A stretch of DNA of 58,437 nt. It comes from Burkholderiales bacterium. Its GTDB lineage: Bacteria > Pseudomonadota > Gammaproteobacteria > Burkholderiales > Burkholderiaceae_C. A program made the translations under genes and the position numbers. The notes under the pieces were generated by a model, which saw only the letters and a list, made by a program, of their open reading frames with translations, was not told the origin of the DNA and searched no databases. Shown one piece after another: positions 49,918 through 57,972 of the stretch (positions within the stretch are counted from its first letter, which is position 1; each line of letters begins with the position of its first letter). The stretch covers positions 5,001-63,437 of the forward strand of contig JAIXKN010000024.1 of assembly GCA_026932425.1 (NCBI GenBank). Reading direction: 5' to 3'.

Positions 49918-50124
49918 GTGGCCCTGAAGCCGATCGTCGTCCCCTGCCCGAGTTGCCGCCAGCCCAGCCGCTTCAGCGCCGACAACCCCTGGCGCCCCTT
50001 TTGCAGCGAGCGCTGCCGCAGCCTGGACCTCGGCGCCTGGGCCAGCGAGGCCTATCGCGTGCCGGCCCAGTCACCGCCCGACGGCCCGGTCGCCGACGAC
50101 GCGGCGTCGGGGCCTCCCCACTGA
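49918..50124 (+). CDS. yacG: DNA gyrase inhibitor YacG (zinc ribbon)
   Basis: 68-aa zinc protein with the four Cys pattern VPCPSCRQPS and RPFCSERCRSLDLGAWASE. YacG of E. coli binds GyrB and inhibits gyrase. The GTG start at 49918 gives normal length; the C-terminal ~20 residues are Pro/Asp-rich and likely disordered. Last gene of the pil-coaE-zapD-yacG run; 14 nt from the convergent fahA stop. Confidence 0.92.
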   Translation: MALKPIVVPCPSCRQPSRFSADNPWRPFCSERCRSLDLGAWASEAYRVPAQSPPDGPVADDAASGPPH

Positions 50125-50138
50125 GCCGCCCTCGGTGC

Positions 50139-51446
50139 TCAGCCGACGATCGTTCCGCTCACCTCGCCGAACCCGATGCGCACCGCACCGGGCTGACGGC
50201 AGTAGGCGCGCAGGGTCAGCGTGTCGCCATCCTGAAGAAAGCTGCGCGACTCGCCGCCCGGCAGCGCGATCGGGGTGCGCCCGTTGGCGGAGAGCTCCAT
50301 CAGCGAGCCGCGTCCGTCGTCGTCCGCGCCCGAGAGGGTGCCGCTGCCCAGCAGGTCGCCAGGCTGCAGGTTGCAGCCGTTGCTGGCATGGTGCGTCAGC
50401 ATCTGCGCCCAGGTCCAGTAGGCGTCGCTCATGTTCGATCGCGACAAGCGCAGCGCCGGCTGCCCGGCAGCGCGCATCGCCGCACTCTGCAGCCAGGCCT
50501 CGAGCACGATGTCGATCGCACCGGCCTGCCGGTTGAACGCGCCATCCAGGTAGGGCAGCGGCTGCGGGTCGCCCTCGGGTCGTGTGAAGGGACGGCGGAA
50601 GGGCGCGAGCGCCTCCATCGTCACGATCCACGGCGAGATCGAACTGGCGAAGTTCTTCGCCAGGAAGGGGCCCAGCGGCTGGTACTCCCAGGCCTGGAGG
50701 TCGCGCGCCGACCAGTCGTTGAGCAGCACGAGGCCGAAGAGCGCTTCTTCCGCCGCATCCATCGCCACCGGCTCGCCCAGCGCATTGGCGCGACCGACGA
50801 AGGCACCGACCTCGAGCTCGTAGTCGAGCTTGGCCGAGGGGCCGAAGGCCGGCGCCTGCGCGCCCGGCGCCAACGTCTGCCCCCGCGGGCGCTTCACCAC
50901 GCCCGAAAGGCCGATGCTCGAACTGCGGCCGTGGTAGCCGATGGGCACCCACTTGTAGTTGGGCAGCAGCGGGTTGTCGGGGCGGAAGAGCTTGCCGATG
51001 GTGGTGGCGTGGTGGATGCCGCTGTAGAAGTCGGTGTAGTCGCCGATGCGGCAGGGCAGCGCCATCTCGCAGGCCGCTTGCGGCAACAGGCACAGCTCGA
51101 GGAAGGGCGCCTGCACGCTGTCCTCCGCGAACGCCGTCGACAGCGCCGCGCGCATGCGACTCCAGGCCGCACTGCCGAGCGCCATGAACGCGTTCAGGTC
51201 CCCTGCGGCCAGCGGCGCGAGCAGGGGTTGCAGGTCATCGGCCCAGGGCGCCTGTTCACTGGCCAGGCGCAGGTCCAGGACCTGGTCGCCGATGGCCACG
51301 CCGATGCGCCAGGGCTCGTCGCTGCCGGCGCGGCGAAAACGTCCGTAGGGCAGGTTCTGGATGGGGAAGTCGCTTGTGCCGTCGTTGGCGCTTCCCACCC
51401 AGCTGCGCAGCGCCGGATCGTGGGTGGCATTGGTGAGCGTTCTCAT
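50139..51446 (-). CDS. fahA: Fumarylacetoacetase
   Basis: 435-aa enzyme cleaving fumarylacetoacetate to fumarate and acetoacetate, last step of homogentisate degradation. Metal and catalytic residues known from the mammalian enzyme are visible: Asp in DYTDFYSGIHHATTIG (with the catalytic His), both Glu in KLDYELEVGAFVG, and Asp in LLNDWSARDLQ. GYHGRSSSIGLSG is the conserved loop. The ATG at 51446 has GGGAG upstream; a GTG at 51464 adds six residues. Last gene of the aromatic operon, 26 nt after hmgA. Confidence 0.96.
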   Translation of the reverse strand: MRTLTNATHDPALRSWVGSANDGTSDFPIQNLPYGRFRRAGSDEPWRIGVAIGDQVLDLRLASEQAPWADDLQPLLAPLAAGDLNAFMALGSAAWSRMRAALSTAFAEDSVQAPFLELCLLPQAACEMALPCRIGDYTDFYSGIHHATTIGKLFRPDNPLLPNYKWVPIGYHGRSSSIGLSGVVKRPRGQTLAPGAQAPAFGPSAKLDYELEVGAFVGRANALGEPVAMDAAEEALFGLVLLNDWSARDLQAWEYQPLGPFLAKNFASSISPWIVTMEALAPFRRPFTRPEGDPQPLPYLDGAFNRQAGAIDIVLEAWLQSAAMRAAGQPALRLSRSNMSDAYWTWAQMLTHHASNGCNLQPGDLLGSGTLSGADDDGRGSLMELSANGRTPIALPGGESRSFLQDGDTLTLRAYCRQPGAVRIGFGEVSGTIVG

Positions 51447-51472
51447 CGTGATCGTCTCCCGCACCTCGCGGT

Positions 51473-52765
51473 TCAGGGCCGGAAGCGGTCGGCCAGGGGG
51501 GCCCAGCAGGCCGCGTAGTCGGCATCGAGCGCGCCACCCGCGAGCGCGAACTCGGTGCAGCGAAAAGGCCAGCGGCTCTCGAACATGAAGGCCAGCGTGT
51601 CGTCCAGCTTGTGCGGCACGAGCGCTGCGCTCGATGCCTTCTCGAAGGCTTCCGCGTCGGGACCGTGCGGCACCATGGCGTTGTGCAGGCTCATGCCGCC
51701 GGGCTTGAAGCCCTCGGGCTTGGCGTCGTACTGGCCGTGCACCAGCCCCATGAACTCGCTCATCACGTTGCGGTGGTACCAGGGCGGACGGAAGGTGTCC
51801 TCGGCCACCATCCAGCGCGGCGGAAAGATGACGAAGTCGCAGTTGGCCACGCCCGGCGTGTCGCTGGGGCTCGTGAGCACGGTGAAGATCGACGGGTCCG
51901 GATGGTCGATGCTGATCGATCCGATCGTCATGAAGTGCGCAGTGTCGTACTTCATCGGCACCAGGTTGCCATGCCAGGCGACGACGTTGAAGGGGCTGGC
52001 GGCCACGCGCGTGCGCCAGAAGGCGCCGCCGGACTTGCGCACGATCTCCATCGGCTGCGGGTCGGCGTCGAAGGCCGCCACCGGCGCCAGGAAGTCGCGC
52101 GCGTTGGCCAGGCCGTTGCTGCCGATGGGGCCGAGCTCGGGCAGGCGGAAGTGCGCGCCATAGTTCTCGCAGACGTAGGCGCGCGTGGGGCCCTCGAGCA
52201 GCACCTGGAAGACCAGGCCGCGCGGCAGCAGCGCGATCTCGCCCGGGCGCACGGCGAGCACGCCCAGTTCGGTCTTGATCGTCAGCGCACCCTGTTGCGG
52301 CACGATCAGCATCTCGCCGTCGGCGTTGACGAAGGCGCGCTCCATGCTCTTGTTGGCCAGCAGCAGCTGCGCGCCGATGCCGCTCTGCGCCTGCTCGTCG
52401 CCGTTGACGACGATGGTGTGCATGCCGTCGACGAAATCCAGCGCGCGGTCGCTCGGCACGGGGCTCGCGCGCCAGCGCAGCGGATCCGGCGGCGTCGGCA
52501 CGCCCATCGCCGCGCCCGTCTTCCAGGTCGGGTGCACGAGGGGCTCGTGGGCGATGCCGGCGACGACCACGCCGGGCTGGCGGCGGTACATCCAGGTACG
52601 GCGGTTGGCCGCGCGCGGCGCGGTGAAGGCCGTTCCCGAGAGCAGTTCGGCGTAGAGGCCCTTGGCGACCCTCTGCGGGCTGTTGCGGCCGATCGGCAGC
52701 GTGCCGGGAACGGCTTCGCTGGCGAACTCGTTGCCGAAGCCGCCCTGGTAGCGCAGTTCGCTCAC
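51473..52765 (-). CDS. hmgA: Homogentisate 1,2-dioxygenase
   Basis: 430-aa Fe(II) ring-cleavage enzyme converting homogentisate to maleylacetoacetate. [20 protein letters not shown] is the family start; the iron ligands (two His and a Glu) lie in [19 protein letters not shown] and [17 protein letters not shown]. Length agrees with bacterial HmgA. The start is GTG at 52765, overlapping the stop of the upstream small gene by 4 nt. Confidence 0.97.
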   Translation of the reverse strand: MSELRYQGGFGNEFASEAVPGTLPIGRNSPQRVAKGLYAELLSGTAFTAPRAANRRTWMYRRQPGVVVAGIAHEPLVHPTWKTGAAMGVPTPPDPLRWRASPVPSDRALDFVDGMHTIVVNGDEQAQSGIGAQLLLANKSMERAFVNADGEMLIVPQQGALTIKTELGVLAVRPGEIALLPRGLVFQVLLEGPTRAYVCENYGAHFRLPELGPIGSNGLANARDFLAPVAAFDADPQPMEIVRKSGGAFWRTRVAASPFNVVAWHGNLVPMKYDTAHFMTIGSISIDHPDPSIFTVLTSPSDTPGVANCDFVIFPPRWMVAEDTFRPPWYHRNVMSEFMGLVHGQYDAKPEGFKPGGMSLHNAMVPHGPDAEAFEKASSAALVPHKLDDTLAFMFESRWPFRCTEFALAGGALDADYAACWAPLADRFRP

Positions 52766-52977
52766 CGGGGTGCTCCTTCCGTCGTCCGCTCGAGGTTGCC
52801 GCGCGCGGCGGCGAGCGCCTCCTGCAGCACGTCGTAGCGGCCGATCTGGTTGGCGAGGATCAGCACCAGGCGCGCGTTCAGTTCATGGCTTTGTTCGGTG
52901 GTCAGGCCCTGGTGGGCCGTCAGCAGCGCCTCGTAGAAGTCGTCCGGGCGTTCGATGCAGGGTTCGGTATTGAGCAT
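52762..52977 (-). CDS. DUF2783 small protein, probable MhaB-type hydroxylase partner
   Basis: 71-aa acidic helical protein: [20 protein letters not shown], then [20 protein letters not shown] and a C-terminal helix. It fits DUF2783. Its position between a flavin hydroxylase (2 nt upstream) and hmgA (4-nt overlap) matches the mha cluster of Pseudomonas putida U, where a small protein MhaB is needed together with flavoprotein MhaA for 3-hydroxyphenylacetate 6-hydroxylation. Equating DUF2783 with MhaB is my inference from size and context. Confidence 0.68.
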   Translation of the reverse strand: MLNTEPCIERPDDFYEALLTAHQGLTTEQSHELNARLVLILANQIGRYDVLQEALAAARGNLERTTEGAPR

Positions 52978-52979
52978 GC

Positions 52980-54626
52980 TCAGGCCTTGGCAAGGGCGTG
53001 GTCGAGGGCGGCGCGCACGGCCGCGGCAGTGGGCGCGCGCCAGCGCGCGGCGATGTGATGGTCGGGACGGATCAGGTAGGCGGTGCCGGGCGCGGCGTCG
53101 TAGCGCTGCGCGGCCAGGCCTTGCGCGTCGTGCAAGGCGTTGCCGTCGAACGCCAGCACCTGCACGCCGAGCTCCGCCGCCCACGCCGGTGCCGCGCCGA
53201 AGACCAGCAGCGTGAAGTCCGGCCCCAGTTCGCGCAGCAGCCAGGTCGCCCGGCCCTCCCGCGACAGGGGCGCATCGGCCGCGACCGCGCCTGGGCGCAG
53301 CAGCGTCGTGAAGCCGTCGACGTCCGCGGTGTTCAGCACCGAGCCGTCGAGCGTGGCCGGCACCGAAAGCCGACCGCTGTTGACGATGCTGCGCGCGAAC
53401 GCGTACTCGCGCGCAAGGCCCAGCACCGCATCGCGGAAGATGCGGCTGACCTCACTCTTGGGCGTGATGAAGTCGGTGGCGCGCGTGCTGTTGAGGATGT
53501 TCTCGTCGGCGGCGTACTCGCGTTCACCCGCGTAGCTGTCGAGCAGCGCATCGGGCGCGCGGCCGCGAAGCACGGCGTCGATCTTCCAGGCCAGGTTCTC
53601 GGCGTCCTGCACGCCGGAGTTGGCGCCGCGCGCGCCGAAGGGCGAAACGCCGTGCGCCGAGTCGCCGGCGAAGAGGACGCGGCCATGGCGGAAGCGATCC
53701 ATGCGCAGGCAGGCGAAGGTGTAGATGCTCGCCCACGCGAGCGTGAAGGGAACGTCGCGCTCGAAGCCCTGGCGCAGCAGCGCCTGCACGCGCGGGAGGA
53801 TGCGCTCGGGCTTGCGCTCCTCGTCCGGATCGGCGTCCCAGCCGAGCTGGAAGTCGATGCGCCAGACGTGGTCGGCCTGCTTGTGCAGCAGCACCGACTG
53901 GCCGCGGTGGAACGGCGGGTCGAACCAGTACCAGCGTTCGGTGGCGTCGTTCGGGAACAGCGGCTCGGCAAGCTGCAGGTCGGCGATGAGGAAGCGGTCG
54001 CGGAAGATGCGGCCCTTGCTTTCCTGCCCGAGCAGGCCGCGCAGCGGCGAGCGCGAGCCGTCGCAGGCCGCGACGTAGGAGGCGCTGATCTCGTACGGCC
54101 CATCGGGCGTGTCGACGGTGAGGGTGACGCGGTCGCCGTCCTGCGTCAGCGCCGTGACCTTGTTCTTCCAGCGGATCTCGAGGTTCGGCAACTCCGCCGC
54201 GCGCTCGGCGAGATAGCCCTCGGCGTAGTACTGCTGCAGGTTGATGAAGGCCGGCCGCTCGTGGCCGGGCTCGGGCAGCAGGTCGAAGCGGTAGACCTCC
54301 TGGTCGCGGAAGAAGACGCGGCCGACATTCCACGACACGCCCTTGTCGACCATGCGCTGGCCGACGCCGACGCGGTCCCAGATCTCGAGCGTGCGCTTGG
54401 CGAAGCAGATCGCGCGCGAGCCGGTGGAGAGCCTGTGGTCGTCGTCGAGCAGCAGCACGCGCTGCCCACGCTGCGCGAGATCGATCGCCAGCGTCAGCCC
54501 GACCGGCCCGGCGCCGACGACGACGACCGGGTGGTGCGCCGGCTGCGCGCGCGACTGGTCCGGGCTCTTGTGGTAGTCGAACTCGAGCTTCTGGTAGTCG
54601 ATGTCCCGGTTGGCGGTCTCGCTCAT
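52980..54626 (-). CDS. FAD-dependent aromatic hydroxylase, MhaA-like
   Basis: 548-aa group A flavoprotein monooxygenase. Dinucleotide motif VVVVGAGPVGLTLAIDLAQR (GAGPVG at 38-43), the DG motif in AACDGSRSPLRG (~188-190), and the GD motif VLFAGDSAHGVSPFGARG (~320-330). The C-terminal ~150 residues form the thioredoxin-like domain seen in MhpA and phenol-hydroxylase relatives. Next to hmgA and fahA the most likely reaction is 3-hydroxyphenylacetate to homogentisate (as P. putida MhaA); a 3-hydroxybenzoate or MhpA-type substrate is the alternative. The ATG at 54626, 7 nt after the MBL gene. Confidence 0.8.
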   Translation of the reverse strand: MSETANRDIDYQKLEFDYHKSPDQSRAQPAHHPVVVVGAGPVGLTLAIDLAQRGQRVLLLDDDHRLSTGSRAICFAKRTLEIWDRVGVGQRMVDKGVSWNVGRVFFRDQEVYRFDLLPEPGHERPAFINLQQYYAEGYLAERAAELPNLEIRWKNKVTALTQDGDRVTLTVDTPDGPYEISASYVAACDGSRSPLRGLLGQESKGRIFRDRFLIADLQLAEPLFPNDATERWYWFDPPFHRGQSVLLHKQADHVWRIDFQLGWDADPDEERKPERILPRVQALLRQGFERDVPFTLAWASIYTFACLRMDRFRHGRVLFAGDSAHGVSPFGARGANSGVQDAENLAWKIDAVLRGRAPDALLDSYAGEREYAADENILNSTRATDFITPKSEVSRIFRDAVLGLAREYAFARSIVNSGRLSVPATLDGSVLNTADVDGFTTLLRPGAVAADAPLSREGRATWLLRELGPDFTLLVFGAAPAWAAELGVQVLAFDGNALHDAQGLAAQRYDAAPGTAYLIRPDHHIAARWRAPTAAAVRAALDHALAKA

Positions 54627-54633
54627 GGCCGGC

Positions 54634-55596
54634 TCACCCTTCGAGGGCCTTCCACATCTCGACGTCGCGCTCGGCGGTCCAGATGCGCGGGTCGGCATAT
54701 TGCGTCGCCTCGTCGTAGGCGCGCGTGACGTCGAAGGGCATGCAGTGGTCGAAGATCACCCAGTGGCCGTACTTCGGGCGCACCGCGCCGACGGTTTCGC
54801 GGTAGACGGTCTTCAGGTCCTTGCCGGCGGCAGCACCCGCCTTCACGGCGCCGAAGACGTCGGCGATGAAGGCACGCGTTCCGCCAAGGCCGGCGGCAAC
54901 CTCGGCCTCGGTCTGCAGCGCCGCGCCACGGCCCGGGACGAGCTTGGCAGGCTTCAGCGCGGCGATGTTGTCGAGCGTCTGCGGCCAGTCGCCGAAGTAG
55001 GCGTCGCCGGCGTAGGGCGTGGCGCCGTACTCGACGAGGTCGCCGCTGAAGAGGATGCGCTCCTGGGGCAGCCAGACGACGGTGTCGCCCTTGGTGTGGC
55101 CGCGGCCGAGCTGCAGGATCTGCACCTCGAGCGCGCCCAGCCACAGCGTCATCTTGCCGGTGAAGGTGAGCGTCGGCCAGGTCAACCCCGCCGGCACGCT
55201 CTCGACGTTGCGGAAGAGCCGCGGGAAGCGACCGATCTCGCTGGCCTTGTCCTGCTCGCCGCGCTCCCGGATCATCGAGAGCGTGTCTTCGCTGGCGATG
55301 ACGTGGTCGGCACCGTAGGCCGAGGCGCCGAGCACGCGCACCGCGTGGTAGTGGCTGAGGACGACGTAGCGGATCGGCTTGTCGGTGACTTCGCGGATGC
55401 GGCGGATCACGTCCTGCGCCATCACCGGCGTGGCCTGGGTGTCGATCACCATCACGGCGTCGTCGCCGATCACGATGCCGGTGTTGGGATCGCCTTCGGC
55501 GGTGTAGGCGTAGGCATGCTCGGAGAGCTTGGTGAAGCTGACCTTCTTCTCTTCGAGGTCGGCCTGGCTGGCAAAGGCTTTGGTCGGGGTGTTCAC
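54634..55596 (-). CDS. MBL-fold protein with a reduced metal site
   Basis: 320-aa metallo-beta-lactamase-fold protein, first gene of the aromatic operon. The usual HxHxDH motif reads LSHYHAVRVLG: His82 and His84 are kept, Asp and His are Val86 and Arg87. The next ligands are His167 (GRGHTKGD) and Asp186 (FSGDLVEYG); the last, normally PGHG, reads VPGRGAA (Arg223). So the three Zn1 histidines and the bridging Asp remain, but the Zn2 ligands are lost. It may be a one-metal hydrolase for a ring-cleavage or CoA/lactone intermediate. Substrate unknown. Confidence 0.8.
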   Translation of the reverse strand: MNTPTKAFASQADLEEKKVSFTKLSEHAYAYTAEGDPNTGIVIGDDAVMVIDTQATPVMAQDVIRRIREVTDKPIRYVVLSHYHAVRVLGASAYGADHVIASEDTLSMIRERGEQDKASEIGRFPRLFRNVESVPAGLTWPTLTFTGKMTLWLGALEVQILQLGRGHTKGDTVVWLPQERILFSGDLVEYGATPYAGDAYFGDWPQTLDNIAALKPAKLVPGRGAALQTEAEVAAGLGGTRAFIADVFGAVKAGAAAGKDLKTVYRETVGAVRPKYGHWVIFDHCMPFDVTRAYDEATQYADPRIWTAERDVEMWKALEG

Positions 55597-55662
55597 GGTG
55601 AGGGCCTCGGGGTCGGGGTGGTGGCGTTCGGCAATCGCAACGTTCGCGACGTTCGCCGATTT

Positions 55663-55690
55663 TTGACGAGAAGTTGATTCTAGTCAGAAT
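55663..55690 (+). promoter_or_regulatory. Candidate iclR-type gene promoter
   Basis: TTGACG (55663-55668), 16-bp spacer, CAGAAT (55685-55690). A second possibility is TAGAAT at 55721-55726, only 5 nt before the ATG, which would make a leaderless mRNA like others in this window. Confidence 0.45.
55677..55690. promoter_or_regulatory. Palindromic operator candidate 1
   Basis: ATTCT-AGTC-AGAAT, perfect 5-bp arms, covering -10 boxes of both divergent promoters. Shares the ATTC/GAAT half-sites with candidate 2, whose start lies 33 bp away (about three helical turns). Likely bound by the adjacent IclR-type regulator. Confidence 0.5.
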
Positions 55691-55706
55691 GTTTGTTAAT
55701 GTCTAA
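55677..55706 (-). promoter_or_regulatory. Promoter of the aromatic catabolic operon
   Basis: On the minus strand TTAGAC (55706-55701), 18-bp spacer, TAGAAT (55682-55677), about 80 nt upstream of the MBL gene. The -10 lies inside palindrome 1 and the -35 overlaps a GTTA/TAAC repeat, so a regulator bound here would occlude RNA polymerase. Confidence 0.55.
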
Positions 55707-55709
55707 CGA

Positions 55710-55726
55710 ATTCGACTAAGTAGAAT
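55710..55726. promoter_or_regulatory. Palindromic operator candidate 2
   Basis: ATTCGACTAAGTAGAAT, a 17-bp palindrome of the form ATTC-n-ACT-n-AGT-n-GAAT. It ends 5 nt before the iclR-type start codon, so binding could autorepress the regulator. A smaller repeat GTTA-n5-TAAC lies between the two candidates (55695-55707). Confidence 0.5.
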
Positions 55727-55731
55727 TACGC

Positions 55732-56538
55732 ATGTTGATCCCTTCCTCCCGCGGCGAGGTCGAAGACGCACGCCAGCAGCGCGGCATCCAGAGCATCGAA
55801 GTCGGCGGCCGGCTGCTGCTGGCGCTGGCCGCCGCGGGCCGGCCGATGGCGCTCAAGGAACTCGCGCAGGCCGCGGGAATGACACCGCCCAAGGCGCACC
55901 CCTACCTGGTGAGCTTCGGCAAGCTCGGCCTCATCGCACAGGAGGGCGGCAGCGGTCGCTATGCCCTGGGGCCGCTGGCGATGCAGATCGGCCTCATCAG
56001 CCTGCAGCAGTACGAACCGCTTCGCCTGGCGACGGCGCGGCTGCCCGAACTCGCGCGCCAGTTCGGGCACCTGGTGGCGATCGCCGTCTGGGGCAATCAC
56101 GGCCCGACGATCGTGCGCACCGAGGCGCCGCCGGTGCCGCTCTACGTCGACATGCGCCACGGCAGCGTGATGAGCTTGCGCGGCACGGCCACCGGGCGCC
56201 TGTTCGCCGCCTTCCTGCCGCCGCCGCGCGTGCAGGAGGCGCTGGCCGCCGAGCCGGCGGACGCAGCCGCGGACGACGCGTTCCGGCGCGAGGTCGAGGC
56301 CACGCGACGCAGCGGCCTGGCGCACGCGGTCGACTCCGTGCTGGCAGGCGTCGGTGCGCTCGCCGCGCCGGTGTTCGACGCCGAAGGCGCGCTGGTCCTC
56401 GGGCTGACGGTGATCGGCCCCGGTGCGACACTGGACACGCGCGCGGACGGTGCGGCCGCACGGCGCCTGCAGCAGGTGGCCGCCGAGCTGACCGCCCAGC
56501 TCGGCGGGCGTCCGGCCGCAAGGGAGCGCGCGCCTTGA
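55732..56538 (+). CDS. IclR-family transcriptional regulator (HmgR-like)
   Basis: 268 aa. N-terminal winged helix at ~residues 20-80 (GGRLLLALAAAGRPMALKEL, AAGMTPPKAHPYLVSFGKLG, GRYALGPLAMQIG) and C-terminal effector domain with VPLYVDMRHGSVMSLRGTAT, GRLFAAFLPP and AVDSVLAGVGALAAPVFD. Divergent from the aromatic operon across a 135-bp AT-rich region with palindromes. In P. putida the IclR-type HmgR represses homogentisate genes with homogentisate as inducer; the same role is inferred here. Confidence 0.85.
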   Translation: MLIPSSRGEVEDARQQRGIQSIEVGGRLLLALAAAGRPMALKELAQAAGMTPPKAHPYLVSFGKLGLIAQEGGSGRYALGPLAMQIGLISLQQYEPLRLATARLPELARQFGHLVAIAVWGNHGPTIVRTEAPPVPLYVDMRHGSVMSLRGTATGRLFAAFLPPPRVQEALAAEPADAAADDAFRREVEATRRSGLAHAVDSVLAGVGALAAPVFDAEGALVLGLTVIGPGATLDTRADGAAARRLQQVAAELTAQLGGRPAARERAP

Positions 56539-56638
56539 AACGCCGGCGCGGCGGCGGCATCTACCCGGGCGGCCGGCATGCTGCGGGCGGGGCTCGGCAT
56601 GCGCCGGGTGCATACTGAGTCGAGGGGAAGCGATCGCC

Positions 56639-57637
56639 GTGGAGTTCAAGGACTACTATCAGATACTGGGCGTACCGCGCGAGGCCAAGCCCGAGCAGAT
56701 CAAGAAGGCCTACCGCAGCCTGGCGCGCAAGTACCACCCGGACGTGAGCAAGGAGCCCGACGCCGCGGCGCGCATGAGCGAGGTCAACGAGGCGCACGCC
56801 GTGCTCTCCGACCCGGAGAAGCGTGCCGCCTACGACGCCATCGGTCAGGGCCGGCGCCAGGGCGAGTCCTTCACGCCGCCGCCGGGCTGGGACGCGGGCT
56901 TCGAATTCAGCGGCCGCGGCTTCGACGAAGGCGGCCAGGACTTCAGCGAATTCTTCTCCGAGCTCTTCGGCCGGGCCACGCGCGGCGCGCGTGCGCGCGG
57001 GCGCGGCGCGGCGCGCGAACACGGCGCGCTGCGCGGCGAGGACCACCACGCACGCGTGCTGCTCGAGCTGGAAGACGCCTGGCGCGGCGCCACGCGCCAG
57101 ATCGACCTGCGCGTGCCGCAACTGCAGCCCGACGGCCGCGCGCGCCTGGTCGAGCGCACGCTGGAGGTCCGCATTCCCGCGGGCGTCAAGCCCGGGCAGA
57201 TGATCCGTCTCGCCGGTCAGGGCGGCCCCGGTCTGGGCGGCGCGCCTGCAGGCGACCTCTTCCTCGAGGTGCAGTTGCGCCCGCATCCGCGCTGGCGTTT
57301 CGACGGCCGCACGCTCGTCGCCGAACTGCCGGTGGCGCCCTGGGAGGCGGCGCTGGGAGCCGTGCTGCCGCTTCAATTGCCCGACGGCAGCACGCTGAAG
57401 GTCCGCGTTCCCGCGGACGCCCAGGGCGGACGCATGCTGCGCGTACCCGGCAAGGGCTGGCCCGGCACGCCGCGCGGCGACCTCGAGCTGATCGTGCGCG
57501 TCGTGCTGCCCAGCGCCTGGGATCCGCGCGCGCGCTCTCTCTACGAGCGCATGGCGGCCGAATTGACCGATTTCGACGCGCGCCGCGTCGCCGCCGCCGA
57601 GAACGAGCGTGCCGCCGGCACGGAGGAAGACCGATGA
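56639..57637 (+). CDS. cbpA: CbpA-like DnaJ co-chaperone
   Basis: 332-aa class B J-protein. The J domain (residues 1-70: FKDYYQILGVPREAKPEQIK, KYHPDVSKEPD with HPD, SDPEKRAAYDAIGQ), a Gly/Phe/Arg-rich linker (GFEFSGRGFDEGGQDFSEFF, TRGARARGRGAAREHG), and two C-terminal beta domains; no zinc fingers, as expected for CbpA. The start is GTG at 56639. It stimulates DnaK and binds curved DNA in E. coli. Stop overlaps cbpM start by 4 nt. Confidence 0.93.
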   Translation: MEFKDYYQILGVPREAKPEQIKKAYRSLARKYHPDVSKEPDAAARMSEVNEAHAVLSDPEKRAAYDAIGQGRRQGESFTPPPGWDAGFEFSGRGFDEGGQDFSEFFSELFGRATRGARARGRGAAREHGALRGEDHHARVLLELEDAWRGATRQIDLRVPQLQPDGRARLVERTLEVRIPAGVKPGQMIRLAGQGGPGLGGAPAGDLFLEVQLRPHPRWRFDGRTLVAELPVAPWEAALGAVLPLQLPDGSTLKVRVPADAQGGRMLRVPGKGWPGTPRGDLELIVRVVLPSAWDPRARSLYERMAAELTDFDARRVAAAENERAAGTEEDR

Positions 57638-57972
57638 TCCGCCCCACCCCCACCACCCAGCACGTCGAGGCGATGCTCGACGACCTCTGGCTGGACATGG
57701 ACGCGCTCTGCCGCGCCGCCGGCGTCGACGCCGGCTGGGTGCGTGCGCGCACCGCCGAAGGGCTGTTGCCGGCGCCGCCGCTGGGCGCCCGCGACGAATG
57801 CCGCTTCGACGCCACGCTGCTGCGCCGCGTACGCCGGATGTCCCGGCTCGAGCGCGACTTCGACGCCGTACCCGAACTCGCGGCACTCGTCGCCGACATG
57901 GAAACCGAGATCGAGCGCCTGCGCCGCCGCCTGGAAGCGCTCGCGGGCCTGGGCTGGGACGAGCCGCGATGA
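57634..57972 (+). CDS. cbpM: Chaperone modulator CbpM
   Basis: 112-aa MerR-like all-helical protein that inhibits CbpA in E. coli. Visible features: DALCRAAGVDAGWVRARTAE (helix-turn-helix-like), GLLPAPP, then CRFDATLLRRVRRMSRLERD and a C-terminal coiled helix (VADMETEIERLRRRLEAL). Coupled to cbpA by ATGA overlap and to the ftsH-like gene by another. Confidence 0.88.
   Translation: MIRPTPTTQHVEAMLDDLWLDMDALCRAAGVDAGWVRARTAEGLLPAPPLGARDECRFDATLLRRVRRMSRLERDFDAVPELAALVADMETEIERLRRRLEALAGLGWDEPR

Noticed and set aside
55597-55731. AT-rich region before iclR considered as a sign of recent transfer
   Set aside because: Only ~100 bp is affected and it coincides with divergent promoters and operators; flanking genes have normal composition.
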